Source: a virus. Taken from it: a stretch of DNA of 42,129 bases. The translations under genes and the position numbers were made by a program. Of this stretch, positions 15,820 to 24,390 are shown piece after piece. Location: IMG/VR virus record IMGVR_UViG_3300021373_003447, positions 1 to 42,129 of that record. One strand, given 5' to 3'. Within the stretch, counting starts at the first letter, position 1, and each line of letters opens with the position of its first letter. The notes beneath the pieces were generated by a model, which searched no databases, was not told where the DNA came from, and saw only the letters and a program-made list of their open reading frames with translations.

Positions 15820-17259
15820 ATGAATAAAAGTTTTAAACATCTTCCTAAAGACAAAAGGAAGAAAATATTATTAATCTGTGATGATATTAGAGTCCATTCA
15901 GGAATAGCTACTGTAGCAAAACAAATAGTTTTAAAAACTGCTCACCATTTTAATTGGGTTAACATTGCAGGTGCTATTAAACACCCCGAAGTGGGAAAAC
16001 GATTAGATTTATCCCAAAGTGTTAATGATGAAGTAGGAATCTCAGATAGCTCGCTAATGTCATATCCTGTAAATGGATATGGGGATGCAAATATTATTAG
16101 AAAGGTTATGGAGTTAGAAAATCCTGATGCTATAATGTTAATTACTGATCCTAGATATTTTATCCATATTTTTAATATGGAAGTAGAACTTAGAAAAAAA
16201 GTACCAATTACTTATTTAAATATTTGGGATGATTACCCCGCACCTATGTACAATCAACCATATTATAAAGCTTGTGATTTACTAATGGGTATATCAAAAC
16301 AAACTGTTAATATTAACAAAATTGTATTAGAAGAGGACGCTAAAAATAAAGTAATTAGATACATACCTCATGGTTTAGATCATAATATATATAAACCTTT
16401 AGATGAAGATGATCCTCAACTTGTTGACTTTAAGAAAAACTTTTTTGGAAATGATATTCCTGAATTTGTTGTGTTTTTTAATTCAAGAAATATTAGACGT
16501 AAATCAATTCCTGATACAATGTTAGCTTTTAGAGCTTTTTTAGATTCTTTACCTAAAGAAAAAGCAGAAAAGTGTAAATTATTAATGCATACTGAAAAAG
16601 TTACAGATGCAGGAACAGATTTATATAAAGTAAATGAATATTTGTTTGGGGAAGATTACCCAAATGCCATTAAATTTTCTCACCATAAATTAAGTTTAGA
16701 AGAACTAAATTATTTATATAATATTGCAGATGTGCAAGTATTAATTACATCAAATGAAGGATGGGGATTAACTTTAACAGAAGCCATGCTCTCAGGAACC
16801 CCAATAATAGCAAATGTAACAGGTGGGATGCAAGATCAAATGAGATTTATTGATGAAGAGGGAAAATGGTTTGTACCAAGTCCTGATGTGCCATCTAATC
16901 ATAGGGGTACATACAAAGAACATGGTGAATGGGCATTCCCAGTTTACCCAACTTCTAGATCGATTCAAGGTTCTCCTCCAACACCTTACATTTATGATGA
17001 TAGGTGTGCTTGGGAAGATGTAACTGAAAGATTTAAAGAAGTTTATAATTTACCTAGTAAAGAAAGAAAATTATTAGGGTTAAAAGGAAGAGAATGGGCT
17101 ATAAGTGATGAAGCAGGTTTTACAGCAGAACATCAAGGTAATAGAGTAATGGAGGCATTTAATACTTTATTTGATACTTGGAAACCTAGAGAAAAATATG
17201 ACATTACTAATGCCACAGAATATAAAGGACACCATTTAAAACATAAAATTTATTATTAA
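15820..17259 (+). CDS. glycosyltransferase family 4-like (GT-B)
   Basis: The 479-residue protein has the two Rossmann halves of GT-B enzymes. The N-terminal half contains KKILLICDDIRVHSGIATVA and the loop region TYLNIWDDYPAP. The C-terminal half contains RNIRRKSIPDTMLAF and the donor-binding EGWGLTLTEAMLSGTPIIA with its E-x7-E pair. Nucleotide-sugar donor and acceptor are unknown. The stop overlaps the next gene by one base, so the two GT-B enzymes are probably made together. Confidence 0.88.
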   Translation: MNKSFKHLPKDKRKKILLICDDIRVHSGIATVAKQIVLKTAHHFNWVNIAGAIKHPEVGKRLDLSQSVNDEVGISDSSLMSYPVNGYGDANIIRKVMELENPDAIMLITDPRYFIHIFNMEVELRKKVPITYLNIWDDYPAPMYNQPYYKACDLLMGISKQTVNINKIVLEEDAKNKVIRYIPHGLDHNIYKPLDEDDPQLVDFKKNFFGNDIPEFVVFFNSRNIRRKSIPDTMLAFRAFLDSLPKEKAEKCKLLMHTEKVTDAGTDLYKVNEYLFGEDYPNAIKFSHHKLSLEELNYLYNIADVQVLITSNEGWGLTLTEAMLSGTPIIANVTGGMQDQMRFIDEEGKWFVPSPDVPSNHRGTYKEHGEWAFPVYPTSRSIQGSPPTPYIYDDRCAWEDVTERFKEVYNLPSKERKLLGLKGREWAISDEAGFTAEHQGNRVMEAFNTLFDTWKPREKYDITNATEYKGHHLKHKIYY

Positions 17260-18557
17260 TGAATAAACCAGTTTTTGTAATTAGTTGTCCCTTTGATACC
17301 TATTCTGGGTACGGGGGAAGATCAAGAGATTTAGTTAAATCTATAATTGAATTAAATAAATACGACGTAAAATTATTATCTCAAAGATGGGGTAGTACTT
17401 CATGGGGGTTTTGTAAAGACCACCCAGATTGGAATTTTTTATTAAAACATCAAATCCCAAATATGACATCTCAACCTGATATTTGGATGCAAATTACTAT
17501 TCCAAATGAATTTCAACCTGTAGGAAAATATAATATTGGGTGTACTGCTGGAATTGAAGCTACTGCTTGTAAGCCTGAATGGATTAAAGGATTAAATAGA
17601 ATGAATTTAAATTTAGTTTCTTCTAGTTTTGCAAAAGGAATGTTTGAAAGTATTTCTTATGAAGAAAAAAATAAACAAACAGGCCAAAAGATATCAGATA
17701 TTGTTTTAGAAAAACCTATAGAAGTAGTACTTGAAGGTGCTAATTTAGATATTTACAAAACAATTCAATCAAATAATATTAAAACTATTAAACTTTCAGA
17801 AATTAAAGAATCTTTTTGTTATTTAGCTGTAGGACATTGGATGCAAGGGGAGTATGGTCATGATAGAAAAAATATGGGAGTATTAGTTAAAAATTTCTTT
17901 GAGGCTTTTAAAGGACATAAAAAACCAAAACCAGCTCTAATTTTAAAATCATCAGCAGGGGTTGCTTCTTATATAAGTCGACAAACTATTTTAGATAAAA
18001 TTAAAGAAATTAGGAAAACAGTTAATTCAAATAATTTACCTAATGTGTACTTAATTACTGGAGAATTTAGTGATATAGAAATGAATGAGTTATATAATAA
18101 TCCTAAAGTAAAAGCTATGGTATCTTATACTAAAGGAGAAGGATTTGGTAGACCTTTATTAGAATTTAGTTTAACAGGCAAACCTATTATAGCTTCAGGA
18201 TGGTCAGGACATTTAGATTTTATTAAACCTGATATGAGTACTTTAATAAATGGTAGTCTAGAAAACGTCCACCCTAGTGCTGCTAATGATTGGCTAATAC
18301 CCCAAGCCCAATGGTTTAAGGTTGATGAAAATGATGGTATTAGGCATTTAAAAGATTGTTATAGAAAATATAAACCTTATCTTAATAGAAGTAAACTTCA
18401 AAAAACATTTAGTAAGAAAAATTTTGGATATGAATCTATGAAGGAAAAAATAGAATTAATATCTAATAATCACATCCCTAATTTTCCTACTCAAATGAAT
18501 TTAAATTTACCTAAAATGAATAAAATTTCTTTACCCCAAAAACCAAAAAATTTATAA
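17259..18557 (+). CDS. glycosyltransferase, GT-B fold
   Basis: This 432-residue enzyme starts VFVISCPFDTYSGYGGRSRDL, the glycine-rich acceptor loop, and has the donor-binding EGFGRPLLEFSLTGKPIIASGWSGHLDF near residue 290. The family-4-type E-x7-E is recognisable (EGFGRPLLE). It forms a tandem with the preceding GT-B gene but is clearly divergent from it. Confidence 0.85.
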   Translation: MNKPVFVISCPFDTYSGYGGRSRDLVKSIIELNKYDVKLLSQRWGSTSWGFCKDHPDWNFLLKHQIPNMTSQPDIWMQITIPNEFQPVGKYNIGCTAGIEATACKPEWIKGLNRMNLNLVSSSFAKGMFESISYEEKNKQTGQKISDIVLEKPIEVVLEGANLDIYKTIQSNNIKTIKLSEIKESFCYLAVGHWMQGEYGHDRKNMGVLVKNFFEAFKGHKKPKPALILKSSAGVASYISRQTILDKIKEIRKTVNSNNLPNVYLITGEFSDIEMNELYNNPKVKAMVSYTKGEGFGRPLLEFSLTGKPIIASGWSGHLDFIKPDMSTLINGSLENVHPSAANDWLIPQAQWFKVDENDGIRHLKDCYRKYKPYLNRSKLQKTFSKKNFGYESMKEKIELISNNHIPNFPTQMNLNLPKMNKISLPQKPKNL

Positions 18558-18558
18558 T

Positions 18559-18975
18559 ATGAATTTTGATGAATTAATAATCTGTTCACGCTGTGGATCA
18601 GATGCCTGTTATAAACAAGAAGTAACAAAAGATATTTCTTTAGAATTATGTTATGGGTGTGGCTTCCAGTCTAATTCTTTAATGAAAAAAGGAACAGAAT
18701 TTTTTAATGAACAATTTGAGTTACTACCTGAACTATATAAATTATTAATGGATGAAGAGGAAGAAACTGGAAAAATTTGGATGCCCACTCATATTAATAT
18801 AAAAGAAAAAGGAACAATATTTGCTTATGGGGCTAGCAGAGATAGTTGGCAATGGGCAGCTGCAAAAGCAATTCCTGATGATGAAAAAGGATTTGTAACA
18901 AATATGTCTAATTTAAAACTTTTTAAGGAAAGTGATTTTATAGAAGCTTTATCATATATTGAAGTTATACCATGA
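18559..18975 (+). CDS. zinc-ribbon protein of unknown function
   Basis: The 138-residue product begins with a zinc ribbon: C9-x2-C12 and C31-x2-C34, with a further Cys at 17. The rest has KIWMPTHINIKEKGTIFAYG and DSWQWAAAKAIPDDE, reminiscent of small phage proteins of unknown role. No catalytic motif seen. It overlaps the next gene as ATGA. Confidence 0.75.
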   Translation: MNFDELIICSRCGSDACYKQEVTKDISLELCYGCGFQSNSLMKKGTEFFNEQFELLPELYKLLMDEEEETGKIWMPTHINIKEKGTIFAYGASRDSWQWAAAKAIPDDEKGFVTNMSNLKLFKESDFIEALSYIEVIP

Positions 18976-19412
18976 AATTAGGAAATTTAGTAGAAAAAAT
19001 AATATCTATTATTACTTTAGGGCAGGGTAAAAAAATAGCTATGTATGTAGCTAAATTAAGAGGAAAAGAAGACTGTGGTTGTGATAGAAGAAAAAAAAAG
19101 TTAAACAATATAAATTTTAATAAAATGCAATTTACAAATAATTTAATAAAATTAGATTGGTCAGATAGATGGGATAATATTAGGTCTCAAGTTCCTTGCT
19201 CATGTGATTTTGATTTTGCTACTTTATATGTAAAAAATAGGGTAGGGTCAAACATACATGAAGAAAGATTAATAGCTGCTCCATACATGAATGGAACAGT
19301 AAAATATAAAGAAGTATCATTTCCTTCATTTATTACACCCCAAACATTTGATATTTCTTTTCATAAAACAGAAGGGGGATTAATAACAGAAAATAAAATT
19401 AAAATAAATTAA
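18972..19412 (+). CDS. hypothetical protein with CGC-RKxxLN motif
   Basis: The 146-residue protein has two parts. The first 50 residues contain GQGKKIAMYVAKLRGKEDCGCDRRKKKLN; the Cys-Gly-Cys and RKxxLN pattern recurs, as I recall, in many environmental tailed phages. The second part includes PCSCDFDFATLYVKN. No function is known to me. A structural or baseplate-associated role is possible but not shown. Confidence 0.65.
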   Translation: MKLGNLVEKIISIITLGQGKKIAMYVAKLRGKEDCGCDRRKKKLNNINFNKMQFTNNLIKLDWSDRWDNIRSQVPCSCDFDFATLYVKNRVGSNIHEERLIAAPYMNGTVKYKEVSFPSFITPQTFDISFHKTEGGLITENKIKIN

Positions 19413-19414
19413 AT

Positions 19415-20269
19415 ATGAAAATATTAGTAACTGGTGGAGCAGGATTTATAGGTACAAATTTAATCAAAAAACTACTATCAGAAGGACATGAAGTTCATTC
19501 ATTAGATGATTATGAAACAGGTTTAGAAGAAAACCATCAAGAAAAAGGAATTTACCATCGTAACGATATTACTAATATTAATACCATGGATAAAGATTTT
19601 GATTATATATATCATTTAGCTGCATTAGCACGAATTCAACAATCATTTAATAATCCACAAGAAACATTTAGGGTTAATTCTGTTGGTACTCAAAGAGTTT
19701 GTGAATTTGCTAGATTAACAGGAGCTAAATTAATATATGCAGGTTCATCTTCTAGATGGTGTGATCCACATACTTCTCCTTATTCTACTAGTAAATTTTT
19801 AGGAGAAGAAATTATTAAAATGTATCGTAGAACTTATGGTTTAAACATGGAAATAGCTAGATTTTATAATGTTTATGGTCCTCATGAAATTGTAGATGGA
19901 ACTTGGGCTGCAGTAATAGGTATTTGGAGAAATCAGGTAACTAATGGGGAAAAAATAACAATTATAGGTGATGGTGAACAACGAAGAGATTTTACTCATG
20001 TTGATGATATTGTTGAAGGACTTTTTAGAATAGGATTTAAAGATATTAAACATAAAGACGCTTGGGAATTAGGAACTGGTATTAATTATTCAATTAATGA
20101 CGTTTACCAAATGTTTAGAGAAAGATTTGGAGTTGATTTTATTACCTTACCTGACCAACCAGGAAATTATAGACAAACTTTAAGGGAAAATGATGATAGT
20201 TTAGATAGATTAGGTTGGGAACCTAGTGATAAATTAAAAGATTATATTTTTAGTTTAAGTAAAGATTAA
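19415..20269 (+). CDS. NAD-dependent sugar epimerase/dehydratase (SDR)
   Basis: This 284-residue extended SDR has GGAGFIG at 7-13 for NAD binding, HLAALARIQQSF near 68-78, SSS at 111-113 and the catalytic Y123-x3-K127. It follows the UDP-glucose 4-epimerase type, but GDP- or dTDP-sugars are equally possible. All catalytic residues are present. It is flanked by small phage proteins and a glycosyltransferase. Confidence 0.88.
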   Translation: MKILVTGGAGFIGTNLIKKLLSEGHEVHSLDDYETGLEENHQEKGIYHRNDITNINTMDKDFDYIYHLAALARIQQSFNNPQETFRVNSVGTQRVCEFARLTGAKLIYAGSSSRWCDPHTSPYSTSKFLGEEIIKMYRRTYGLNMEIARFYNVYGPHEIVDGTWAAVIGIWRNQVTNGEKITIIGDGEQRRDFTHVDDIVEGLFRIGFKDIKHKDAWELGTGINYSINDVYQMFRERFGVDFITLPDQPGNYRQTLRENDDSLDRLGWEPSDKLKDYIFSLSKD

Positions 20270-20272
20270 TAT

Positions 20273-20896
20273 ATGAAAATAAGTTACGCAATCACAGTCT
20301 GTAATGAGTTTGTTGAAATCCAAAAATTAGTTTCTTTCCTTTTAAAGAATAAAAGAATTGAAGATGAAATAGTTATTTTATTTGATGTTACAAATGGGGA
20401 TGAAGCTATAGAAGAATATCTAAGAGCAAAATCAGTTAATAGTGAATTCAATTGGATTAAGGGTGATTTTAAAGGACATTTTGCTGATTGGAAAAACTAT
20501 CTTACTACTCTATGCTCAGGTGATTATATATTCCAGATAGATGCTGATGAATATCCTAACAAAGAGTTACTAGAGACACTTCCATTTTTACTTGAGATGA
20601 ATAAAGATGTCGATGTTATACTAGTACCTAGAGTAAATACAGTAGAAGGTTTAACTCAAGATCATATTGCTAAATGGGGATGGAGTGTTAATGAAAAAGA
20701 TTGGGTGAACTGGCCTGATTATCAGTGGAGAATATACAGGAACTCAGACAAAATAAAATGGGTAAATAAGGTACATGAACGTTTAGAGGGGTTTAATCAA
20801 TATGCTACACTTCCTATGGAAGAAGGTTTCGCTCTGTATCACCCTAAAGAAATTGAGAGACAAGAAAAACAAAACGCTTATTACGATACATTATGA
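20273..20896 (+). CDS. glycosyltransferase family 2-like
   Basis: The 207-residue product has the minimal GT-A core: ISYAITVCNEFVEIQKLVSF, then DYIFQIDADEYPNKELLE, where DAD is the metal/nucleotide-binding motif, and WVNKVHERLEGF near the end. The WADE-type family of LPS heptosyl/glucosyl transferases (WaaE-like) has this layout. The end overlaps the nucleotidyltransferase gene by four bases (ATGA). Confidence 0.8.
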   Translation: MKISYAITVCNEFVEIQKLVSFLLKNKRIEDEIVILFDVTNGDEAIEEYLRAKSVNSEFNWIKGDFKGHFADWKNYLTTLCSGDYIFQIDADEYPNKELLETLPFLLEMNKDVDVILVPRVNTVEGLTQDHIAKWGWSVNEKDWVNWPDYQWRIYRNSDKIKWVNKVHERLEGFNQYATLPMEEGFALYHPKEIERQEKQNAYYDTL

Positions 20897-21288
20897 AAAA
20901 AGTATGGGTTAATGGGTGTTTTGATATATTACACCGCGGGCATTATGAACTATTTAATTATGCTAAATCTTTAGGAGATAAACTTATTGTAGGCATTGAC
21001 TCAGATGAAAAAGTATCAAAAGATAAAGGTGCAGATAGACCCTATAATAAGTTAAAAGACAGAGTTTATGCCTTAGAAAGCTTAAAAGCTGTAGATGAAG
21101 TAATGGTATTTGATAATAGGGACCATCTTGAATGGTTAGTACAAATAACCAAACCAGATATTTTAGTAGTAGGGAGTGATTGGAAAGGAAAAGAAATAGT
21201 AGGTGGGCAATATTCAAAAGAAATTGTATATTTCAGTAGAATAGGAAATTATTCTACAACAAACATTTTATCAAATGAGAGAAAGTAA
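20893..21288 (+). CDS. HldE-C-like nucleotidyltransferase
   Basis: The 131-residue protein is a small cytidylyltransferase-fold enzyme. KVWVNGCFDILHRGHYEL carries the HxGH nucleotide-binding site (H14, H17) and NYSTTNIL near the end matches the STT motif. VVGSDWKGKEIVGGQ is typical of the adenylyltransferase domain of HldE (ADP-heptose synthesis) more than of glycerol-3-phosphate cytidylyltransferase. A separate HldE-kinase-like gene is at 29683. Whether the sugar is heptose is inference. Confidence 0.8.
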   Translation: MKKVWVNGCFDILHRGHYELFNYAKSLGDKLIVGIDSDEKVSKDKGADRPYNKLKDRVYALESLKAVDEVMVFDNRDHLEWLVQITKPDILVVGSDWKGKEIVGGQYSKEIVYFSRIGNYSTTNILSNERK

Positions 21289-21625
21289 ATTATACCCGGA
21301 TAGGCAAAAAAAAGCTTATGTAGATATAGATGAAACTATATGTTTTTATAAGGATAAAAGAATATATGAATTAGCTGAACCTAACATGACTAATATTAAT
21401 AAAATTAATAAGTTAAAAAAAGAAGGATGGCATATTACTTATTATACAGCAAGAGGGGGAGCAAGTAAAATTGATTATACAGAACTAACAACAAACCAAC
21501 TAAATGAATGGGGATGTCTTTTTGATAATTTAATTGTTGGTTATAAAGATAACCCTCAAACACCAACTAAACCTTCTTATGATTTAATTATAGATGATAA
21601 GGCAAAACGAATAGAAGAATTATGA
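21275..21625 (+). CDS. HAD-like phosphatase
   Basis: The 116-residue product shows the small HAD plan: motif I VDIDETICF (DxD) near residue 17, YYTARGG as motif II, and LIIDDKAKR as motif IV. It lacks a large cap. Similar short HAD proteins sit in capsule gene clusters. A sugar-phosphate phosphatase acting between the heptose kinase and nucleotidyltransferase (GmhB role) is an attractive but unproven reading. It overlaps its neighbours on both sides. Confidence 0.72.
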   Translation: MRESKLYPDRQKKAYVDIDETICFYKDKRIYELAEPNMTNINKINKLKKEGWHITYYTARGGASKIDYTELTTNQLNEWGCLFDNLIVGYKDNPQTPTKPSYDLIIDDKAKRIEEL

Positions 21626-21984
21626 TAGTAAAACCAAAAATTGTCCAAAAAGGATGGGGAGAAGAAGTATGGATCCACAACGATGAAGAATATTGTGGGA
21701 AATTACTTAGATTTTTTAAAGCAGGAAACAAATTTTCATTACATTACCATATAATTAAAAAAGAATCTTGGTATGTAGGTAAAGGGAGTTTTGAATACAT
21801 TTGGCTAGATACTGAAAAAGGTATAGAACATACAACTACTATACCTACTGGGACTTGTCTTACAATAGAAAGAGGATCACCCCACCAACTCATTGCTTTA
21901 GAAGATATGTCAGAAATTTTTGAAGTATCAACAGAACACTTTGATGAAGATAGTTATAGAATTAGAACCGGAGATAAATTATGA
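21622..21984 (+). CDS. cupin, mannose-6-phosphate-isomerase-like
   Basis: The 120-residue protein is a single cupin domain. GWGEEVWI matches the entry of phosphomannose isomerase type II C-terminal domains; FSLHYHIIKKESWYVGKGSFEY is cupin motif 1 and TCLTIERGSPHQLIAL motif 2. Metal ligands are probably the H-x-H pair, the following E and the H of SPHQ. A role in mannose supply for GDP-sugars would fit the cluster. A regulatory sugar-binding role cannot be excluded. Confidence 0.72.
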   Translation: MIVKPKIVQKGWGEEVWIHNDEEYCGKLLRFFKAGNKFSLHYHIIKKESWYVGKGSFEYIWLDTEKGIEHTTTIPTGTCLTIERGSPHQLIALEDMSEIFEVSTEHFDEDSYRIRTGDKL

Positions 21985-22379
21985 AAAGAAAATACTTACC
22001 AACATTATCAGAATTAGTAGATAGATTATCTATTGTACAACTAAAAGAAGTCTTTATTACAGAACATAAAGAAGAATATGCTAAAGAAATAGCAGAAATA
22101 ACCCATGATATAGGAGAAATTCTTAAAGAAGGTGATATTAAGTTAACTGGTGAAGATGTCAGAGCAATAGTAGTATTGTCTCAAATGAATCTTCATATTT
22201 GGCATAATGAAACCAAATATAGAGCAGGAACGGGGGATGGTAATTTAGGATTAACACATGGGTTAAACGGAATAAGAAATACTGCAAAAAATAAAATCCA
22301 AGAAAATGAAGGTGGAAGAAAAGACTATAAAGTAGATTGTATCGCGGCTGAATTTAAAGATTGGGAAATTAGTTGGTAA
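21981..22379 (+). CDS. conserved phage protein with SELVDRL motif
   Basis: This 132-residue protein begins LPTLSELVDRLSIVQLKEVF and has HDIGEILKEGDIKLTGEDVRAI and later NLHIWHNETKYRAG. Similar proteins are widespread in T4-like phages, without known function. The N-terminal pattern (E-L-[VL]-D-[RK]-x-[ST]-I-x2-L-K) is shared with the DUF6165-like protein at 4874, suggesting common ancestry of that helix pair. It overlaps the cupin gene by four bases. Confidence 0.7.
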   Translation: MKRKYLPTLSELVDRLSIVQLKEVFITEHKEEYAKEIAEITHDIGEILKEGDIKLTGEDVRAIVVLSQMNLHIWHNETKYRAGTGDGNLGLTHGLNGIRNTAKNKIQENEGGRKDYKVDCIAAEFKDWEISW

Positions 22380-22380
22380 A

Positions 22381-23262
22381 ATGAAAATACACCAAAAATT
22401 TAGAATAGAAGGATATTTTGATAACTTTATTAAAAAATATAAAGATTATCCAATTACTATATACACCGATCACCCAGTCCAACCCCAAGATATAGATTAC
22501 AATAGAATTAATCTTTTTATGATTCATGAACCTAATGAAATATTTAATATACATAATTGGGTAATCCAAAACCATCATTTATTTCAGGGGGTAATAAGTT
22601 GGAGTAAAGATTTAGTAAAATCTATTCCTAATGGGATTGAATTTCCTTGTAGTTGGAGAATGAATGGTAATTCTGTTTGGGAGTTTTTAGGACCTAAAAA
22701 ATTTGAAGTAACTTTTTTATGTGGTACAAAGAAAATTACTGAAGGTCATAAATTAAGACATAAAGTTCTTGAGTTAAAAGATAATATAAGCGTACCTCAT
22801 AGGTTTTATGAAACCCTAGAAGATTGGGATACCTCAACAAATACTAGACCAGGTTATAGTGAATATTCTAAAGATTTATCCCATATTCCAAATGCTGCTA
22901 AATTTGAACCTAACATATATGGGAAAAAAGATTTATATATAAATTCTATGTTTAATATAGGAATAGAAAACGTAAAACATGATAATTGGATTAATGATAA
23001 ATTATATTCATGTTTTTCATCCTTAGTAGTTCCTATATATTGGGGTTGTGAAAATCTTGAAGAACTTGGATATGATGAAAGAGGGGTTATTAGATTTAAT
23101 AGTAAAGAAGAGTTAAAGTATATTTTAGATAATTTAACAGAACAAGACTACCATGATAGGTTAGAGTATCTTAAACATAATTATGAAGTTAATAAAAAGG
23201 ATACATTAGAAGATAATCTTTCTTATATTTTAGACGAATTAATTAAATTAAATAATATATGA
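22381..23262 (+). CDS. GT10-like (fucosyltransferase-type) glycosyltransferase
   Basis: The 293-residue product has in its C-terminal half FNIGIENVKHDNWINDKLY followed by VVPIYWGCENLEELG. This is the GT10 donor-site arrangement in which FxxxxENxxxxxxxxEKL and VPVYxG bind GDP-fucose; here EKL is DKL. The N-terminal half is divergent. A GDP-linked 6-deoxy or 3,6-dideoxy sugar as donor would fit the GDP-sugar genes between 24.9 and 29.7 kb. Confidence 0.72.
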   Translation: MKIHQKFRIEGYFDNFIKKYKDYPITIYTDHPVQPQDIDYNRINLFMIHEPNEIFNIHNWVIQNHHLFQGVISWSKDLVKSIPNGIEFPCSWRMNGNSVWEFLGPKKFEVTFLCGTKKITEGHKLRHKVLELKDNISVPHRFYETLEDWDTSTNTRPGYSEYSKDLSHIPNAAKFEPNIYGKKDLYINSMFNIGIENVKHDNWINDKLYSCFSSLVVPIYWGCENLEELGYDERGVIRFNSKEELKYILDNLTEQDYHDRLEYLKHNYEVNKKDTLEDNLSYILDELIKLNNI

Positions 23263-23735
23263 TATTCCCAGAAGTAAAAATTTATCAACCTGATTCATTT
23301 GAAGATTTTAGAGGTGAATTATATACTTTATTCAAACAAGAAGAAAGTAATTTAATATTTAACCATGATAAAGTTTCTATATCTACTAAAAATGTTTTAA
23401 GGGGATTACATGGTGATTCAAAATCTTGGAAACATATTTCTTGTTTAGCAGGAAAAGTATTACTAGTAGTAGTTGATAATAGAAAAGAATCAGAACATTA
23501 TTTAAAGTGGGATTCTATAGTTTTATCTTCAAAAAATAGAAAGTCTGTTTTAATTCCTCCTATGTTTGCAAATGGACATTTAATTTTAAGTGATGAAGCT
23601 ACATTTTTTTATAAATGGTCATATAAAGGAAAATATCCTGATGTAAAAGATCAATTTACTTTAAAATGGAATGATCCAAAATTAAACATTCATTGGCCTA
23701 TTTCAACTCCTATTTTATCTAAACGTGACTATTAA
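23259..23735 (+). CDS. RmlC-like sugar 3,5-epimerase (cupin)
   Basis: The 158-residue protein follows the RmlC pattern from end to end: DFRGELYTLF, VSISTKNVLRGLHGDS with catalytic H51, GKVLLVVVDNRKES with D73, VLIPPMFANGHLILSD, YKWSYKGKY with Y118 as probable acid, and KWNDPKLNIHWP. RmlC epimerises C3 and C5 of dTDP-4-keto-6-deoxyglucose; no RmlA/B/D gene is in the window, so a different 4-keto sugar may be the substrate. It ends 24 bases before the next gene. Confidence 0.85.
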   Translation: MIFPEVKIYQPDSFEDFRGELYTLFKQEESNLIFNHDKVSISTKNVLRGLHGDSKSWKHISCLAGKVLLVVVDNRKESEHYLKWDSIVLSSKNRKSVLIPPMFANGHLILSDEATFFYKWSYKGKYPDVKDQFTLKWNDPKLNIHWPISTPILSKRDY

Positions 23736-23759
23736 ATTAATTTTTATTATATTAACCGT

Positions 23760-24386
23760 ATGAATATACCAAAAAAATACACTAAAGTTCGGGATATAAA
23801 CATTGCACCCGAAGAGCTTATTAATTTTGAGACTAAAGTTAAAGAAGCTTATGAAAACGCTCAAATTCAAGGTCCTGTTCATTTATCTAAAAATAATGAA
23901 TCAGATTTAATTAATCTATTCCAGTACATCCACCCTGAAGATTGGGTTTTTTCAGCCTGGAGAAATCATTATCATGCTTTACTCCATGGGGTAGATGAAG
24001 ATAAATTATTTAATTGGATTAAAGAAGGCAGAAGTATGGGAACTAATAATACAAACCCAAACTTTTATGCTTCGTCTATAGTAGGAGGAATTATACCCAT
24101 TGCTTTAGGTGTAGCTGCTGGATTGAAACGGTCAAACTCCCAACGTAGGGTTTGGTGTTTTATAGGTGATATGACAATGGAAACAGGAGTATTTTGGGAA
24201 GCTTATAAATATTCTCAAAATATGAATCTTCCTTTACAGTTTGTTGTAGAGGATAATAATCTAAGTGTACATACACCAACAGATATAGCTTGGGGAAAAA
24301 GAATGAATCCCCCAGAAAATGTAATTTATTATCAATACGAAATGTCGTATCCACATCATGGAACAGGCAAATGGGTAAACTTTTAA
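23760..24386 (+). CDS. TPP-dependent enzyme, E1-alpha-like subunit
   Basis: The 208-residue product corresponds to the diphosphate-binding (PP) domain of TPP enzymes. The cofactor motif runs from G136-D137 to N166-N167 (GDMTMETG ... EDNN), about 30 residues, and it is preceded by SIVGGIIPIALGVAAGL, the usual E1-alpha/transketolase helix. GDM replaces the common GDG. It is much shorter than dehydrogenase E1-alpha (about 330). The partner PYR domain is in the next gene. A TATATT box lies six bases before the ATG. Confidence 0.82.
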   Translation: MNIPKKYTKVRDINIAPEELINFETKVKEAYENAQIQGPVHLSKNNESDLINLFQYIHPEDWVFSAWRNHYHALLHGVDEDKLFNWIKEGRSMGTNNTNPNFYASSIVGGIIPIALGVAAGLKRSNSQRRVWCFIGDMTMETGVFWEAYKYSQNMNLPLQFVVEDNNLSVHTPTDIAWGKRMNPPENVIYYQYEMSYPHHGTGKWVNF

Positions 24387-24390
24387 AAAT

